Origin: Xylanibacter oryzae DSM 17970
GTDB lineage: Bacteria > Bacteroidota > Bacteroidia > Bacteroidales > Bacteroidaceae
Assembly (NCBI RefSeq): GCF_000585355.1
Contig: NZ_KK073873.1
Location: forward strand, 1,328,703-1,392,702
DNA: 64,000 nt
Direction: 5' to 3'
Shown here: in pieces, positions 20,870 to 29,901 of the stretch
How positions within the stretch are numbered: the first letter of the stretch is position 1
Layout: the number at the start of each line of letters is the position of its first letter
Program-made: the position numbers and the translations under genes
The notes under the pieces: model-generated
Database searches by the model: none
Told to the model about the DNA's origin: nothing
Seen by the model: the letters and a program-made list of their open reading frames with translations, nothing else

Positions 20870-21979
20870 ATGAAAATATTATTAATAGGTGAATGCAGTA
20901 ATGTTCATTGGACCTTGGCAGAAGGTTTACGGAAACTTGGGCACAAAGTGACTGTTCTATCTGACGGGAACGGATGGAGAAATTACCATCGCGACATTTC
21001 TCTTACTCGTAAATATTTCAAATTAGGTGGCATTATATATATTATAAGGTTGTACGTGATTATGATTCGCCTAAGAGGGTATGATGTTGTTCAGATTAAG
21101 AATCCTATTTTCATAGATATAAAAGCGAAGCGAATTTTTAAAGTTTACAACTATTTGAGAAAACACAACAAGAAGGTCTTTTTAGGCGGATATGGTAACG
21201 ATTGGTATTGGGTTTATACTTGCTGTAACGAAAAGCCTCTGCGATACAGCGATTTCAACATAGAAGGATTGTTACGTACAAATATAGATGCTTTAATACA
21301 AAGAAAAGAATGGATAGGTACAGATAAGGAAGCACTAAACAGGTACATAGCAAAAGATTGTGATGGCATTATAACTTGCCTTTATGAGTATTGGTGCTGT
21401 TATAAGTTGCATATTCCGAACAAGACACATTTTATACCTTTACCTATAAAAATGAATGAATACGCAAAAGATAAGAATACATTGCGTAATAACAGTAAAA
21501 TTAAGTTTTTCATAGGAATTGACAAGGATCGTAATGAATATAAAGGCACGGATATTATGTTAAGCGCTTTAAAAAGCATAAAAATGAAATATTCTGAAAA
21601 GATAGATATTGTCAAAGCTGTATCTATTCCTTTTACTGAATATGAAAGGTTAATGAATGGATGTGATATTATTCTAGATCAACTATATAGTTACACACCT
21701 TCAATGAATGCCCTACTTGCAATGAGTAAGGGTCTTGTTGTAGTTGGTGGTGGAGAAGCTGAAAACTATGAAATAATTAGTGAAACAGAATTAAGACCTA
21801 TAATAAATGTTCTACCTAATTATAATAGTGTTTATAATGAACTCGAAAAACTTGTTCTGCATCCTGAACGCATTCCTAAATTAAAAAGACAAAGTATAGA
21901 ATATATACGCAAGCATCACGACTATATAAAAGTAGCCCGACAATATGAAAAATTATATCTTAATACATTAAATGAATAA
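20870..21979 (+). CDS. GT4-like glycosyltransferase
   Basis: Probable GT-B glycosyltransferase of 369 residues. The start MKILLIGECSNVHWTLAEGL followed by LRKLGHKVTVLSDG is a Rossmann-like acceptor domain, and the end shows a donor-domain pattern (CDIILDQLYSYTPSMNALLA, then MSKGLVVVGGGEAENYEI) ending in a helical KLKRQSIEYIRKHHDY segment. There is no signal peptide. The ATG at 20870 follows the preceding stop directly, and the last base of its stop codon is the first base of the next ATG, so the cluster is tightly coupled. Confidence 0.82.
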   Translation: MKILLIGECSNVHWTLAEGLRKLGHKVTVLSDGNGWRNYHRDISLTRKYFKLGGIIYIIRLYVIMIRLRGYDVVQIKNPIFIDIKAKRIFKVYNYLRKHNKKVFLGGYGNDWYWVYTCCNEKPLRYSDFNIEGLLRTNIDALIQRKEWIGTDKEALNRYIAKDCDGIITCLYEYWCCYKLHIPNKTHFIPLPIKMNEYAKDKNTLRNNSKIKFFIGIDKDRNEYKGTDIMLSALKSIKMKYSEKIDIVKAVSIPFTEYERLMNGCDIILDQLYSYTPSMNALLAMSKGLVVVGGGEAENYEIISETELRPIINVLPNYNSVYNELEKLVLHPERIPKLKRQSIEYIRKHHDYIKVARQYEKLYLNTLNE

Positions 21980-22272
21980 TGGCACTAAAAAAAAGATATA
22001 GATGTGAACAATGCGGATACGAAATAGACACATACGAAGGCCGTGGATTGTTCGGACAACATATATCAGCAATGTATTGTCCTGACTGCCATACAATACA
22101 GAATATTGTTGTAGGAGGGGTAATTGGAGACATAGCACCATCATTCAGTTCTGAAGTTAACAGACTATGCCTAAGATGTGGTAGCGATAAAATAACGAAA
22201 TGGGATTATCACACCTGCCCAAAATGTAAAGGCGAGATGAAAGAAACGAATGATAATGAGTTCTGGACATAG
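21979..22272 (+). CDS. Small protein with two zinc ribbons
   Basis: A 97-residue protein with four CxxC pairs: Cys9/12, Cys34/37, Cys64/67 and Cys80/83, which should form two four-cysteine zinc sites. Between them lies a glycine-rich, hydrophobic stretch (VVGGVIGDIAPSF). The function is not known to me. Its start codon overlaps the stop of the glycosyltransferase gene, so it belongs to the polysaccharide operon and is followed by a shared terminator. A regulatory or chaperone role is possible but unproven. Confidence 0.8.
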   Translation: MALKKRYRCEQCGYEIDTYEGRGLFGQHISAMYCPDCHTIQNIVVGGVIGDIAPSFSSEVNRLCLRCGSDKITKWDYHTCPKCKGEMKETNDNEFWT

Positions 22273-22273
22273 A

Positions 22274-22303
22274 AAAAGGAGAACTGTAAACAGTTCTCCT
22301 TTT
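22274..22303. terminator. Bidirectional terminator between the zinc-ribbon gene and rpsP
   Basis: A perfect 13-bp stem (22274-22286 with 22291-22303) and four-base loop lie between two convergent genes. T-rich sequence follows on the plus strand, and the A-rich left flank gives Ts on the minus strand, so it can serve both genes. Confidence 0.85.
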
Positions 22304-22323
22304 AATTTTTTTGCTTATAAAAC

Positions 22324-22893
22324 TTATTCAGCCTTAGGAGCCTCTTCTGTAGGTGCAGTTTCTTCAACTGGAGCCTCTACAGGGGCATTCTCAGCAGCCT
22401 TTGCAGCTTCTGCTTCTGCTTTTTCAGCAGCCTCAGCAGCTTTCTTATCAGCTACTTTCTTAGCAATTTCTTCATTTACTTTTTTCTCTGCTTCGAGTTT
22501 CTTTTCGTAAGCATCTTTCTTTGCCTGAGCTGTCTTATCAGCAACAGCTGCAAATCCTTTTTCTTTGTTCTCTTTCCAAGCGTCAAATTTAGACTGTGCT
22601 GCAGCTTCGTCGAAAGCACCTTTCTTTACTCCACCTTTAAGGTGTTTCATCATGTATACGCCTTCGTCTTTAAGAATGTTACGAACAGTGTCTGTAGGCT
22701 GTGCGCCAACTTCTACCCAGTAAAGAGCACGATTGAAATCCAAATCTACTGTGGCTGGATTGGTGTTAGGATTGAAAGTTCCAATCTTTTCAGTAAATTT
22801 ACCATCACGTGGTGCATTAACGTCAGCGATAACAATTCTGTAGAAAGCATAGCCTTTACGACCGCCGCGCTGTAATCTGATTTTTGTTGCCAT
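22324..22893 (-). CDS. rpsP: 30S ribosomal protein S16, with long C-terminal extension
   Basis: Small-subunit ribosomal protein. Residues 1 to about 85 are the S16 core ([20 protein letters not shown] start, then [21 protein letters not shown]). The remaining 100 residues or so are Lys/Ala/Glu-rich and low-complexity, ending in an Ala/Pro/Glu tail. E. coli S16 has 82 residues; extended forms are usual in Bacteroidetes. It has its own promoter and shares a terminator with the opposing operon. Confidence 0.96.
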   Translation of the reverse strand: MATKIRLQRGGRKGYAFYRIVIADVNAPRDGKFTEKIGTFNPNTNPATVDLDFNRALYWVEVGAQPTDTVRNILKDEGVYMMKHLKGGVKKGAFDEAAAQSKFDAWKENKEKGFAAVADKTAQAKKDAYEKKLEAEKKVNEEIAKKVADKKAAEAAEKAEAEAAKAAENAPVEAPVEETAPTEEAPKAE

Positions 22894-22948
22894 TTAATTT
22901 TTTGTTTAATTAGGTTTGAATTATGCTATCAACTCGTAATAGCGGGTG

Positions 22949-22980
22949 CAAAGATAAAACTTTTCCACCAAACCTGCAAA
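22949..22980 (-). promoter_or_regulatory. Promoter of rpsP
   Basis: On the minus strand TTTG (22977-22980) and TATCTTTG (22949-22956) are 20 bases apart, a full -33/-7 match. The leader to the ATG at 22893 is about 50 bases. Confidence 0.7.
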
Positions 22981-22989
22981 CTTTTCCTG

Positions 22990-23613
22990 TTATTTTTTAA
23001 CAAGAGTAACTCCAGCTTCCATTCCTTTTACGCTACTCATAAGAGATACAATAGTCTTAGCATTGGCATTACCTGAAGCATTAGCTACTGTCTTAAACAA
23101 TGTTAAAAGTTTTGTGGCATCTGTTACCATCTGAAGTTTTCCTGAATTTATCTGTGTAGTGATAACGATTGTTTCTAGTCCTGCATATGTCAATTGCAAT
23201 TTTGAATTAATGACTTTCCAAGTACCAGTCAATGTCTTTCCTTTTATTTTTTCAGTAAAACTGCCGTTCTTTGCAAACGCGATTGACATAGAGCCCTTTT
23301 TAACTCCGTAATTATTAAGTTGTGCCTGTAATTTACTTTCTATTTGTTGTGCTGCAATTTTACTAGCGGCCTGGGTCAGCATGTTATTAGAAGTAAATAC
23401 TATTGCAGGTTCTGAATAGATCCAAGTTCCAATTATTTTGTCTGATGTCGCTTGTTTGTTACTAGAAAATATGGTAGTCAATGATGAAGCCATATTTGCA
23501 TTACTACTTGAAGTAGAATTCATAATGCTACCTAAATCTATCTGTGCACTTACACCTGCACTGACCATTAACATAAGGCTCAAAACTGCGCCTTTAATAA
23601 ACATTTTTTTCAT
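22990..23613 (-). CDS. DUF4923-type secreted lipocalin-like protein
   Basis: A 207-residue secreted protein with a clear signal peptide (about 1-23, ending VSAQ) and a low-complexity Ser/Asn stretch after it. The core has the lipocalin-like pattern KIIGTWIYSEPAIVF, then AKNGSFTEKIKGKTLTGTWK and KLQLTYAG, as seen in the DUF4923 family of Bacteroidales. Function unknown; the fold suggests a small envelope-located binding protein. It has its own -7 box and sits alone on the minus strand. Confidence 0.8.
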   Translation of the reverse strand: MKKMFIKGAVLSLMLMVSAGVSAQIDLGSIMNSTSSSNANMASSLTTIFSSNKQATSDKIIGTWIYSEPAIVFTSNNMLTQAASKIAAQQIESKLQAQLNNYGVKKGSMSIAFAKNGSFTEKIKGKTLTGTWKVINSKLQLTYAGLETIVITTQINSGKLQMVTDATKLLTLFKTVANASGNANAKTIVSLMSSVKGMEAGVTLVKK

Positions 23614-23639
23614 CTTATTGTTTTTGTATAAATATCGCG

Positions 23640-23647
23640 CAAAATTA
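23640..23647 (-). promoter_or_regulatory. -7 box of the DUF4923 gene
   Basis: The minus strand reads TAATTTTG, matching TAnnTTTG, 27 bases before the ATG at 23613. No clear -33 box. Confidence 0.45.
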
Positions 23648-23710
23648 ATCTTTTGTTACCAACGACCCAAATAAAATTTATAAAATATCTATATTATTTT
23701 TTATTTTTAT

Positions 23711-23718
23711 TACTTTTG
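23711..23718 (+). promoter_or_regulatory. -7 box of the third GT2 gene
   Basis: TACTTTTG lies 21 bases before a GTG at 23740. It falls inside the longest open frame, which begins at 23653, and so argues for the internal GTG as the true start. Confidence 0.5.
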
Positions 23719-23739
23719 CGAATTATAAGTCATAATATC

Positions 23740-24654
23740 GTGGAAAATATAACAAAAGAAGAGCTTTCTATACTTATACCTACATACAATTTTGTATGCA
23801 AGAGACTTGTTGAATGTATTAAAAGACAAGCAGACCTTATAAAAGAGTCTTTTCCTGATTCTTTTAGATATGAAATAATAATTGCAGAAGATGGTTCTTT
23901 TGATATGGATACAATTAAAGAAAATAAAGCAATAGAAAGCCTTGAAAATTGCAAACATATTATTTATACGGTAAATGAAGGAAGAGCTGTTATCCGGAAT
24001 AAACTTGCACGTCTGTCCAAATTTAGATGGTTGCTCTTTATTGATAGTGATATGACTGTAGATAATGAATCCTTTTTATTATATTATTTAAAGACTTCTT
24101 TTGATACGGTTATTGACGGAGGTGTTAAAATAAAAGGGGATAAGCACTTTCTTAGAAATAATCTGCGTTTCATTTATGAAAAATCAGCTGAGCATTATCA
24201 TACAGCACAAATGAGAAGGAAAACCCCATATTGTCATTTTCACACTGCTAATTTTATGATACTGCGTGAGGTAATGCTAAAATTTCCTTTCGACGAACGG
24301 TTTAAAAATTATGGATATGAAGATATATTATTAGGGAAGACCCTGAATGAAAACAGCCTTAAGATTTCTCACATAGAGAACCCTGTAAGTTTTGAAGTAT
24401 TCGAAAGTAACGAGCGTTTTGTTCAAAAAACAGAAGAAGGATTAAACACATTATATTATTTCAGGAATGAACTATCTGGATATTCTAAATTATTGGATAT
24501 TGCAAACAAAATCGAAAAGACAGGTTTTAAAAAAATTATAGTCTTCGTACATAAGATATTAAGAACTACAGAACGAAAGAACATAGCAGGGAACAAACCA
24601 TCATTATTAATTTTCAAATTGTATAAAATAGGATTCTATTTATCTATTAATTAA
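23740..24654 (+). CDS. Family 2 glycosyltransferase
   Basis: GT2-type enzyme of 304 residues from a GTG at 23740. The frame opens earlier at a TTG (23653), but the first 29 residues there are hydrophobic and overlap a promoter box, whereas the GTG places the core strand LSILIPTYNFVCKRLVECI near residue 10. IIIAEDGS, NEGRAVIRNKLARLSKFRWL and the DSDMT motif follow, then DERFKNYGYEDILLGK, typical of the galactosyltransferase-like end. It probably adds a sugar to a surface glycan. It precedes rhaM by 17 bases. Confidence 0.82.
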   Translation: MENITKEELSILIPTYNFVCKRLVECIKRQADLIKESFPDSFRYEIIIAEDGSFDMDTIKENKAIESLENCKHIIYTVNEGRAVIRNKLARLSKFRWLLFIDSDMTVDNESFLLYYLKTSFDTVIDGGVKIKGDKHFLRNNLRFIYEKSAEHYHTAQMRRKTPYCHFHTANFMILREVMLKFPFDERFKNYGYEDILLGKTLNENSLKISHIENPVSFEVFESNERFVQKTEEGLNTLYYFRNELSGYSKLLDIANKIEKTGFKKIIVFVHKILRTTERKNIAGNKPSLLIFKLYKIGFYLSIN

Positions 24655-24671
24655 CTAAAATAATTAAAACA

Positions 24672-24989
24672 ATGAAACGTTTTGCTTTTAAGATGTACCT
24701 AAAATCTGGTTGCGAAAAAGAGTACGCCAAAAGACATGCCGCAATTTGGCCTGAACTTAAACAGATGATTAAAAATTCGGGGGTGAGTGATTACAGTATT
24801 TTCTGGGATAAGGACACCAATTTACTTTTTGCAATTCAGAAATGTAGCAATGACTCTAATAGTCAGGACACAAGTAACGTAGATCCTATTACTCAAAAAT
24901 GGTGGGATATGATGTCTGATATCATGGAAACAAATACAGACAACTCACCTATAAGCGTTCCTCTAATAGAACTGTTTCATATGGATTAA
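24672..24989 (+). CDS. rhaM: L-rhamnose mutarotase
   Basis: Interconverts alpha and beta L-rhamnose; 105 residues, the usual size. His22 in AKRHAAIWPEL matches the catalytic His22 of E. coli RhaM, and QKWWDMMSDIMETN is the conserved C-terminal signature. It stands apart from any other rhamnose-use gene in this window and follows a glycosyltransferase by 17 bases, with a terminator directly after. A role in rhamnose or fucose turnover is expected, though which pathway it serves here is unclear. Confidence 0.92.
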   Translation: MKRFAFKMYLKSGCEKEYAKRHAAIWPELKQMIKNSGVSDYSIFWDKDTNLLFAIQKCSNDSNSQDTSNVDPITQKWWDMMSDIMETNTDNSPISVPLIELFHMD

Positions 24990-24991
24990 AC

Positions 24992-25025
24992 AATAAAAGC
25001 CCGCAAAAAGATGCGAGCTTTTATT
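24992..25025 (+). terminator. Terminator of rhaM
   Basis: An inverted repeat (AATAAAAGC around 24992-25000 with GCTTTTATT around 25017-25025, strengthened by inner CGCA/TGCG) begins three bases after the rhaM stop and ends in T-rich sequence. Confidence 0.75.
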
Positions 25026-25328
25026 ATTTAAGTTTATCGGCTTCCAAAATTATCATACGAACTTTATAATATACACAATCTCAACAAGTAAAGAATCTAT
25101 ACCTGCGCCACAGCCTACACAGTCACAGGAGTTCAATTTATTCTTGTTTTACCGGCCTAATATACCCTAACCTTTGCTTAACTTGGTCATAATACAATCT
25201 TAACTTAGTCACATCACCATGTTATAATATTAAAATCTTTTTATCCGACTCCTAGCAAAATTACACAAAAATTAGCAAATATAAAAGAAAAAATGTATGC
25301 AAAGTGCCTATAAGAAAATAAAATGTTG
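25026..25328. other. Gene-free stretch upstream of the tamB-like gene
   Basis: About 300 bases without a supportable gene. The only structure I see is a 13-base direct repeat, CTTAACTTGGTCA at 25177-25189 and CTTAACTTAGTCA at 25199-25211, with starts 22 bases apart, i.e. about two helical turns. This could be a binding site pair, but no regulator is nearby. Confidence 0.4.
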
Positions 25329-25336
25329 TAATTTTG
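25329..25336 (+). promoter_or_regulatory. -7 box at the start of the tamB-like gene
   Basis: TAATTTTG matches TAnnTTTG and overlaps the first possible start codon (TTG at 25334). This makes the TTG at 25349 or a nearby rare start more likely. No -33 box is clear. Confidence 0.4.
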
Positions 25337-28300
25337 TTGCAATTTTCATTGAATATCAAAATTAAACATATCATTAATGGCTTGATATGGACTGTTATTG
25401 GCCTATATCTATTGCTACTTGTGCTCTCCCATATTCCGGCAGTGCAAAGGTTCATAGGCTCAAAAGTTTCGATAGCATTATCTGAAAAGTTAGGCACAAA
25501 AGTTAATATTGGTCGCATAGATTTGGGATTTTTAAATCGAATAATTATTGATGATATGACCATACAGGACCAGCAGAATAAAAAAATGATATCTGCTGCC
25601 AGACTATCTGCCAAATTTAATTTAGTTTCTCTATCACAAGGCAATATTTCTATTTCTTCAATTCAATTATTTGGATTTAACGGCGTATTTTACAAAAAAA
25701 ATGCTGCCTCAAATGCAAACTATCAGTTTGTGCTTGATTCACTAGCATCTAAGGATAAAACAAAAAGCAAACCTCTAAATTTAAAAATCAATTCTATCAT
25801 AATAAGGCACGGTGCTGTGAGATACGATCGATATGATATCCCTGAATTGAACAACAAATTTTCGCTAGCACATATTAATACGTCAGGTATTAGCGCCAAC
25901 ATAAGATTAAGGGCTTTTACAGAAGACTCTCTTAACTTAAATATTAAGAAACTCACGTTCAGAGACCAATCAGGATTGAATATTGATAAATTATCTTTGA
26001 AACTTAATGCAAATAAAAAGATGGCAAACCTTACAGGTTTCGTCCTTAATCTGCCAGGATCTAGCATAAGAATCAGTAATGCTAATGCAACATACAGATA
26101 TAATAACAAAAAATTTATTCCGGCATCTTTGCAATTCAATTTACTTTTAGATAATTCAAAGATAACTCCATCTGATTTCAAGTGTTTTGTTCCACAACTT
26201 AAATCATTCAACAGTATAATAAATGTGGCATTATCTGTATATGGTACAAGGTCACAGATCAGAATAAAAAAATTGGCAGTTAATTCCCATAGCGGAGACA
26301 TATATCTTCGGGCTGACGGTTCGGTAAGCGATTGGGACATCGCTCCTAAATGGTTTGCCAATATCAATAACCTTTCTGTATCCGGTAAGACAATAAGCTT
26401 TATAAGTAAAAACCTCAACGGCATTAACATCAAGGTTCCAACTATTGTCAACCGACTTGGTAATGTCAAATTGCAGGGTATTATAGGTGGAACGGATAAG
26501 ACTTTTGCCACAAAATCTTTAATAGCAACAAGCGTTGGAAAAGCTCATCTGGCATTAGGCGTAAGAGACAATTGTTTCACTGGAAGAGTTGAAACAGCCG
26601 GAATAAATCTAAATGCATTACTTGATAATAAACATTTCGGTACAATAGCTACGAATATCAATATAGATGGAAATTTAAAAGACAAGAAATACCCATATAT
26701 TAAAGCTAAGGGTGATATAATACACTTTGATTACAATGGATACGCTTACTCTAATATAAAGGTAGACGGTATATACAGATACGGAATTTTTAACGGTATG
26801 CTTGGCATGAATGATGCAAATGGCCTTATCAATGTAAAAGGACTATTCAGTACAAAAGCCAACCACCCTAAATTTAATCTTACAGCCAGTATAAAAAACT
26901 TCAACCCATATGCATTAAAAATCACAGATAAATTGGGTAATGCAATATTTGACGTAAATATATCTGCCAATTTTAATGGAAACAACATAAACAACTTGAA
27001 GGGAACTCTTGACATAGAAAATTTTTCTATGCAAAAAGGAGACGTTGAATATAAAATGGATGCTATGCATATCATAGCAGGATGCATCGGAAAAGAACAC
27101 TTCATAAATATGAATAGTGATTTTGCCAAAATGAATATTCAAGGACAATATGATTATGCCACGTTAGCTCAAAGTATAACCAATTTTGTAGGAAGCAAAC
27201 TCCCTACTCTTCCTGGACTGCCTAAGACTAATAACAAGCACAATAATAATTTTAAAATAAATGCAACAATTACACGTAGTGACTGGCTAAATAAGTTATT
27301 CAACATTCCGATAGAACTTAATCAGCCATTTAACCTTATCGGAGAAATGAATGACCGCAAAAGGACACTGAACATTAGTGGTGAGGCACCTGATTTTTCA
27401 TACAAAGGCAACAACTATCAAGATGGTATGCTCTCAATAAGTACGCCAAACGACACTCTGAAATGCTCTGCTAAGATAAAGAAAGTTATGGGTAACGGGC
27501 ATAAGTTTGACCTGACTCTGAATGCTAATGCAATAAATAATCTACTTGCGACTAGTATTGGTTGGACAAACAACCTTAAACATCTTTACGCTGGGTCTAT
27601 AAATACGCAAACTCAATTTTTCAGAAACGAAAAAGGAGAATCAGCAGCACATGTGTCATTCAATCCTTCTCAAATAATAATAAATGATACGGCATGGAAT
27701 GTTGAACCATCAGCGATTGTATATAGCAAGAACCGCCTAATTATTGACCACTTTGCAATAGAGCGAGGTAAGCAACACCTTATTGCTTCTGGAACAGCAT
27801 CTCCAAACCAACACGATTCTATTTTTGTAGATCTCAAAGACATTAATGTAGACTACATTCTTAATCTTGTAAATTTCCATTCAGTTGATTTCGGAGGCCA
27901 AGCAACAGGTAGTGCTTATATATCTTCTGCTTTCTCAAACCCATCTGCAAATGCCACTCTTACAGTGAATAATTTTACATTTGAAGAAGGACGGATGGGA
28001 ACATTATTTGCAAATGTAAATTGGAATAAGAAAGACAAACAGATTGATATTGACGCTAAAGCCGACGACGGTCCGTTAGCACAGACACTGATAAAGGGAA
28101 ACGTATCACCTGCTCGTAACACTATCGACTTAGGGATAAGTGCTCGCGGTACAAACGTTGAATTTATGAAGACCTTTTGTGGCAGTTTCATGAACAATAT
28201 TAATGCACAAGCGAATGGAGACCTCCGACTAGTCGGACCTCTAAATACAATTCAACTTATTGGGCAACTTACTGTTGACGGGCAATTATCAATGCGCCAA

Positions 28301-29773
28301 CTTGGTACGACCTATACGCTTAAAAGCGATACGATCCGTATGATACCAGATGAGATTGAAATGCGCAATGTGCCATTCTATGACCACAATAATAATGTAG
28401 GATATATTACAGGCAATATTCATCATAAACATCTCACAAAATTATCTTATGATCTAGCAATTAAGACAAAGAATCTACTAGCTTATGACCATAAGACTTT
28501 TGGAGATAACACATTCTGTGGTACTGTATATGGAACTGGCGATGTTAATATACATGGAAAAAGTGGAGAAGTAACAATCGACATGAATGTAACTCCAAAC
28601 AAAAATTCGACTTTTATATACAACACAGCATCGGCAGGCTCTGTTTCAAATCAACAGTTTATCCATTGGAACGAACATAAGTTGGATAAAGATATATCAA
28701 ACAAAAATGATAAACAAGAAAAAGATGAAGAACAACTGTCGGATATGCCTACAAACATATATCTTAATTTTTTGATCAACTGCAATCAAAACGCTACACT
28801 TAAAGTCATCATGGATAATAAGACAAATGATTATATTGCCATGAACGGAGATGGAGTGATAAGGGCAACCTATTATAATAAGGGTGCATTTGATATGTTT
28901 GGTACATATAATGTTGACCATGGAATATACAAACTCACGATACAAAACGTGATAAAGAAAGATTTCCAGTTCCAGCAAGGTAGTTCTATTGTCTTCGGTG
29001 GCGACCCATACGATGCGTCGCTAAATTTGAAAGCACAATATGTTGTAAACGGTGTTTCTCTCTCAGATCTAAGTATAGGCAAAAGTTTTTCAAATAATAC
29101 AATACGCGTAAACTGCCTAATGAACATAACCGGACAGCCTAGATCACCTAAAGTAGATTTCGATTTAGACTTACCAACCGTCAATGCAGATGAAAAACAA
29201 ATGGTACGCAGTGTAATTAACAGCCAAGAAGATATGAACCAACAAGTATTATATCTACTGGGTATTGGAAGATTTTATACCCAAGGAGTAAATAATGCTG
29301 CCACTGAAGAAGCTAATCAGAAGAATCAGACATCACTGGCGATGCAAAGTCTGCTGTCCGGAACGATAAGCAGTCAGATAAACACAGTGCTAAGTAGTGT
29401 ATTAAACAATAATAATTGGAATTTTGGCGCGAATATAAGTACCGGAACAGAAGGCTGGAATAATGCTGAATATGAAGGACTTATGTCTGGTAGGCTACTA
29501 AACAACAGGCTGCTCATAAACGGACAATTCGGATATAGAGACAATGCTACTACAGCTAATACAAGTTTCATCGGAGACTTTGATATAAGATATTTGTTGT
29601 ACCCTAATGGAAATTTAGCCATAAAAGTATACAATCAAACAAATGACCGATACTTTACAAAATCAAGTATGAATACACAAGGTCTTGGCTTGATAATGAA
29701 AAAGGATTTTAACGGGTTAAAAGACTTGTTTGGCCGCAAAAAGAACAAGATAAAAAAGAATTACAATAAGTAA
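25334..29773 (+). CDS. tamB: TamB-like translocation and assembly protein (DUF490)
   Basis: Very long envelope protein, about 1479 residues, with one N-terminal transmembrane anchor (about 14-33, GLIWTVIGLYLLLLVLSHIP) and then repeated beta-rich segments typical of AsmA/TamB proteins that bridge the periplasm and carry phospholipids or assist outer-membrane protein insertion. The C-terminal DUF490 domain is visible: QVLYLLGIGRFYTQG, then FIGDFDIRYLLYPNGNLAIK and a basic tail. The open frame begins at a TTG that overlaps a promoter-like box, so the true start may be the TTG at 25349. It appears monocistronic, with rpsA starting 128 bases later from its own promoter box. Confidence 0.88.
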   Translation: MLQFSLNIKIKHIINGLIWTVIGLYLLLLVLSHIPAVQRFIGSKVSIALSEKLGTKVNIGRIDLGFLNRIIIDDMTIQDQQNKKMISAARLSAKFNLVSLSQGNISISSIQLFGFNGVFYKKNAASNANYQFVLDSLASKDKTKSKPLNLKINSIIIRHGAVRYDRYDIPELNNKFSLAHINTSGISANIRLRAFTEDSLNLNIKKLTFRDQSGLNIDKLSLKLNANKKMANLTGFVLNLPGSSIRISNANATYRYNNKKFIPASLQFNLLLDNSKITPSDFKCFVPQLKSFNSIINVALSVYGTRSQIRIKKLAVNSHSGDIYLRADGSVSDWDIAPKWFANINNLSVSGKTISFISKNLNGINIKVPTIVNRLGNVKLQGIIGGTDKTFATKSLIATSVGKAHLALGVRDNCFTGRVETAGINLNALLDNKHFGTIATNINIDGNLKDKKYPYIKAKGDIIHFDYNGYAYSNIKVDGIYRYGIFNGMLGMNDANGLINVKGLFSTKANHPKFNLTASIKNFNPYALKITDKLGNAIFDVNISANFNGNNINNLKGTLDIENFSMQKGDVEYKMDAMHIIAGCIGKEHFINMNSDFAKMNIQGQYDYATLAQSITNFVGSKLPTLPGLPKTNNKHNNNFKINATITRSDWLNKLFNIPIELNQPFNLIGEMNDRKRTLNISGEAPDFSYKGNNYQDGMLSISTPNDTLKCSAKIKKVMGNGHKFDLTLNANAINNLLATSIGWTNNLKHLYAGSINTQTQFFRNEKGESAAHVSFNPSQIIINDTAWNVEPSAIVYSKNRLIIDHFAIERGKQHLIASGTASPNQHDSIFVDLKDINVDYILNLVNFHSVDFGGQATGSAYISSAFSNPSANATLTVNNFTFEEGRMGTLFANVNWNKKDKQIDIDAKADDGPLAQTLIKGNVSPARNTIDLGISARGTNVEFMKTFCGSFMNNINAQANGDLRLVGPLNTIQLIGQLTVDGQLSMRQLGTTYTLKSDTIRMIPDEIEMRNVPFYDHNNNVGYITGNIHHKHLTKLSYDLAIKTKNLLAYDHKTFGDNTFCGTVYGTGDVNIHGKSGEVTIDMNVTPNKNSTFIYNTASAGSVSNQQFIHWNEHKLDKDISNKNDKQEKDEEQLSDMPTNIYLNFLINCNQNATLKVIMDNKTNDYIAMNGDGVIRATYYNKGAFDMFGTYNVDHGIYKLTIQNVIKKDFQFQQGSSIVFGGDPYDASLNLKAQYVVNGVSLSDLSIGKSFSNNTIRVNCLMNITGQPRSPKVDFDLDLPTVNADEKQMVRSVINSQEDMNQQVLYLLGIGRFYTQGVNNAATEEANQKNQTSLAMQSLLSGTISSQINTVLSSVLNNNNWNFGANISTGTEGWNNAEYEGLMSGRLLNNRLLINGQFGYRDNATTANTSFIGDFDIRYLLYPNGNLAIKVYNQTNDRYFTKSSMNTQGLGLIMKKDFNGLKDLFGRKKNKIKKNYNK

Positions 29774-29830
29774 GACGTTAAAAATATATAAACTCTCGTA
29801 TCCTATTTATCGACTCTCAATTAATATGGT

Positions 29831-29838
29831 TAACTTTG
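29831..29838 (+). promoter_or_regulatory. -7 box of rpsA
   Basis: TAACTTTG followed by a leader of about 60 bases that is almost wholly A/T before the ATG at 29902. No -33 match. Leaders of this type are common before ribosomal protein genes in Bacteroidetes. Confidence 0.5.
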
Positions 29839-29901
29839 CACCCGGTTTTAAAAAAAATTTATTATAAAGTCTAATTTTATTAATTAACAATTTAATTTTT
29901 T

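Noticed and set aside
25723..26511. 262-residue open frame on the minus strand inside the tamB-like gene
   Set aside because: It lies fully antisense to a well-supported coding frame, has no domain pattern I recognise and no promoter; A/T-rich beta-repeat genes often leave long opposite frames.
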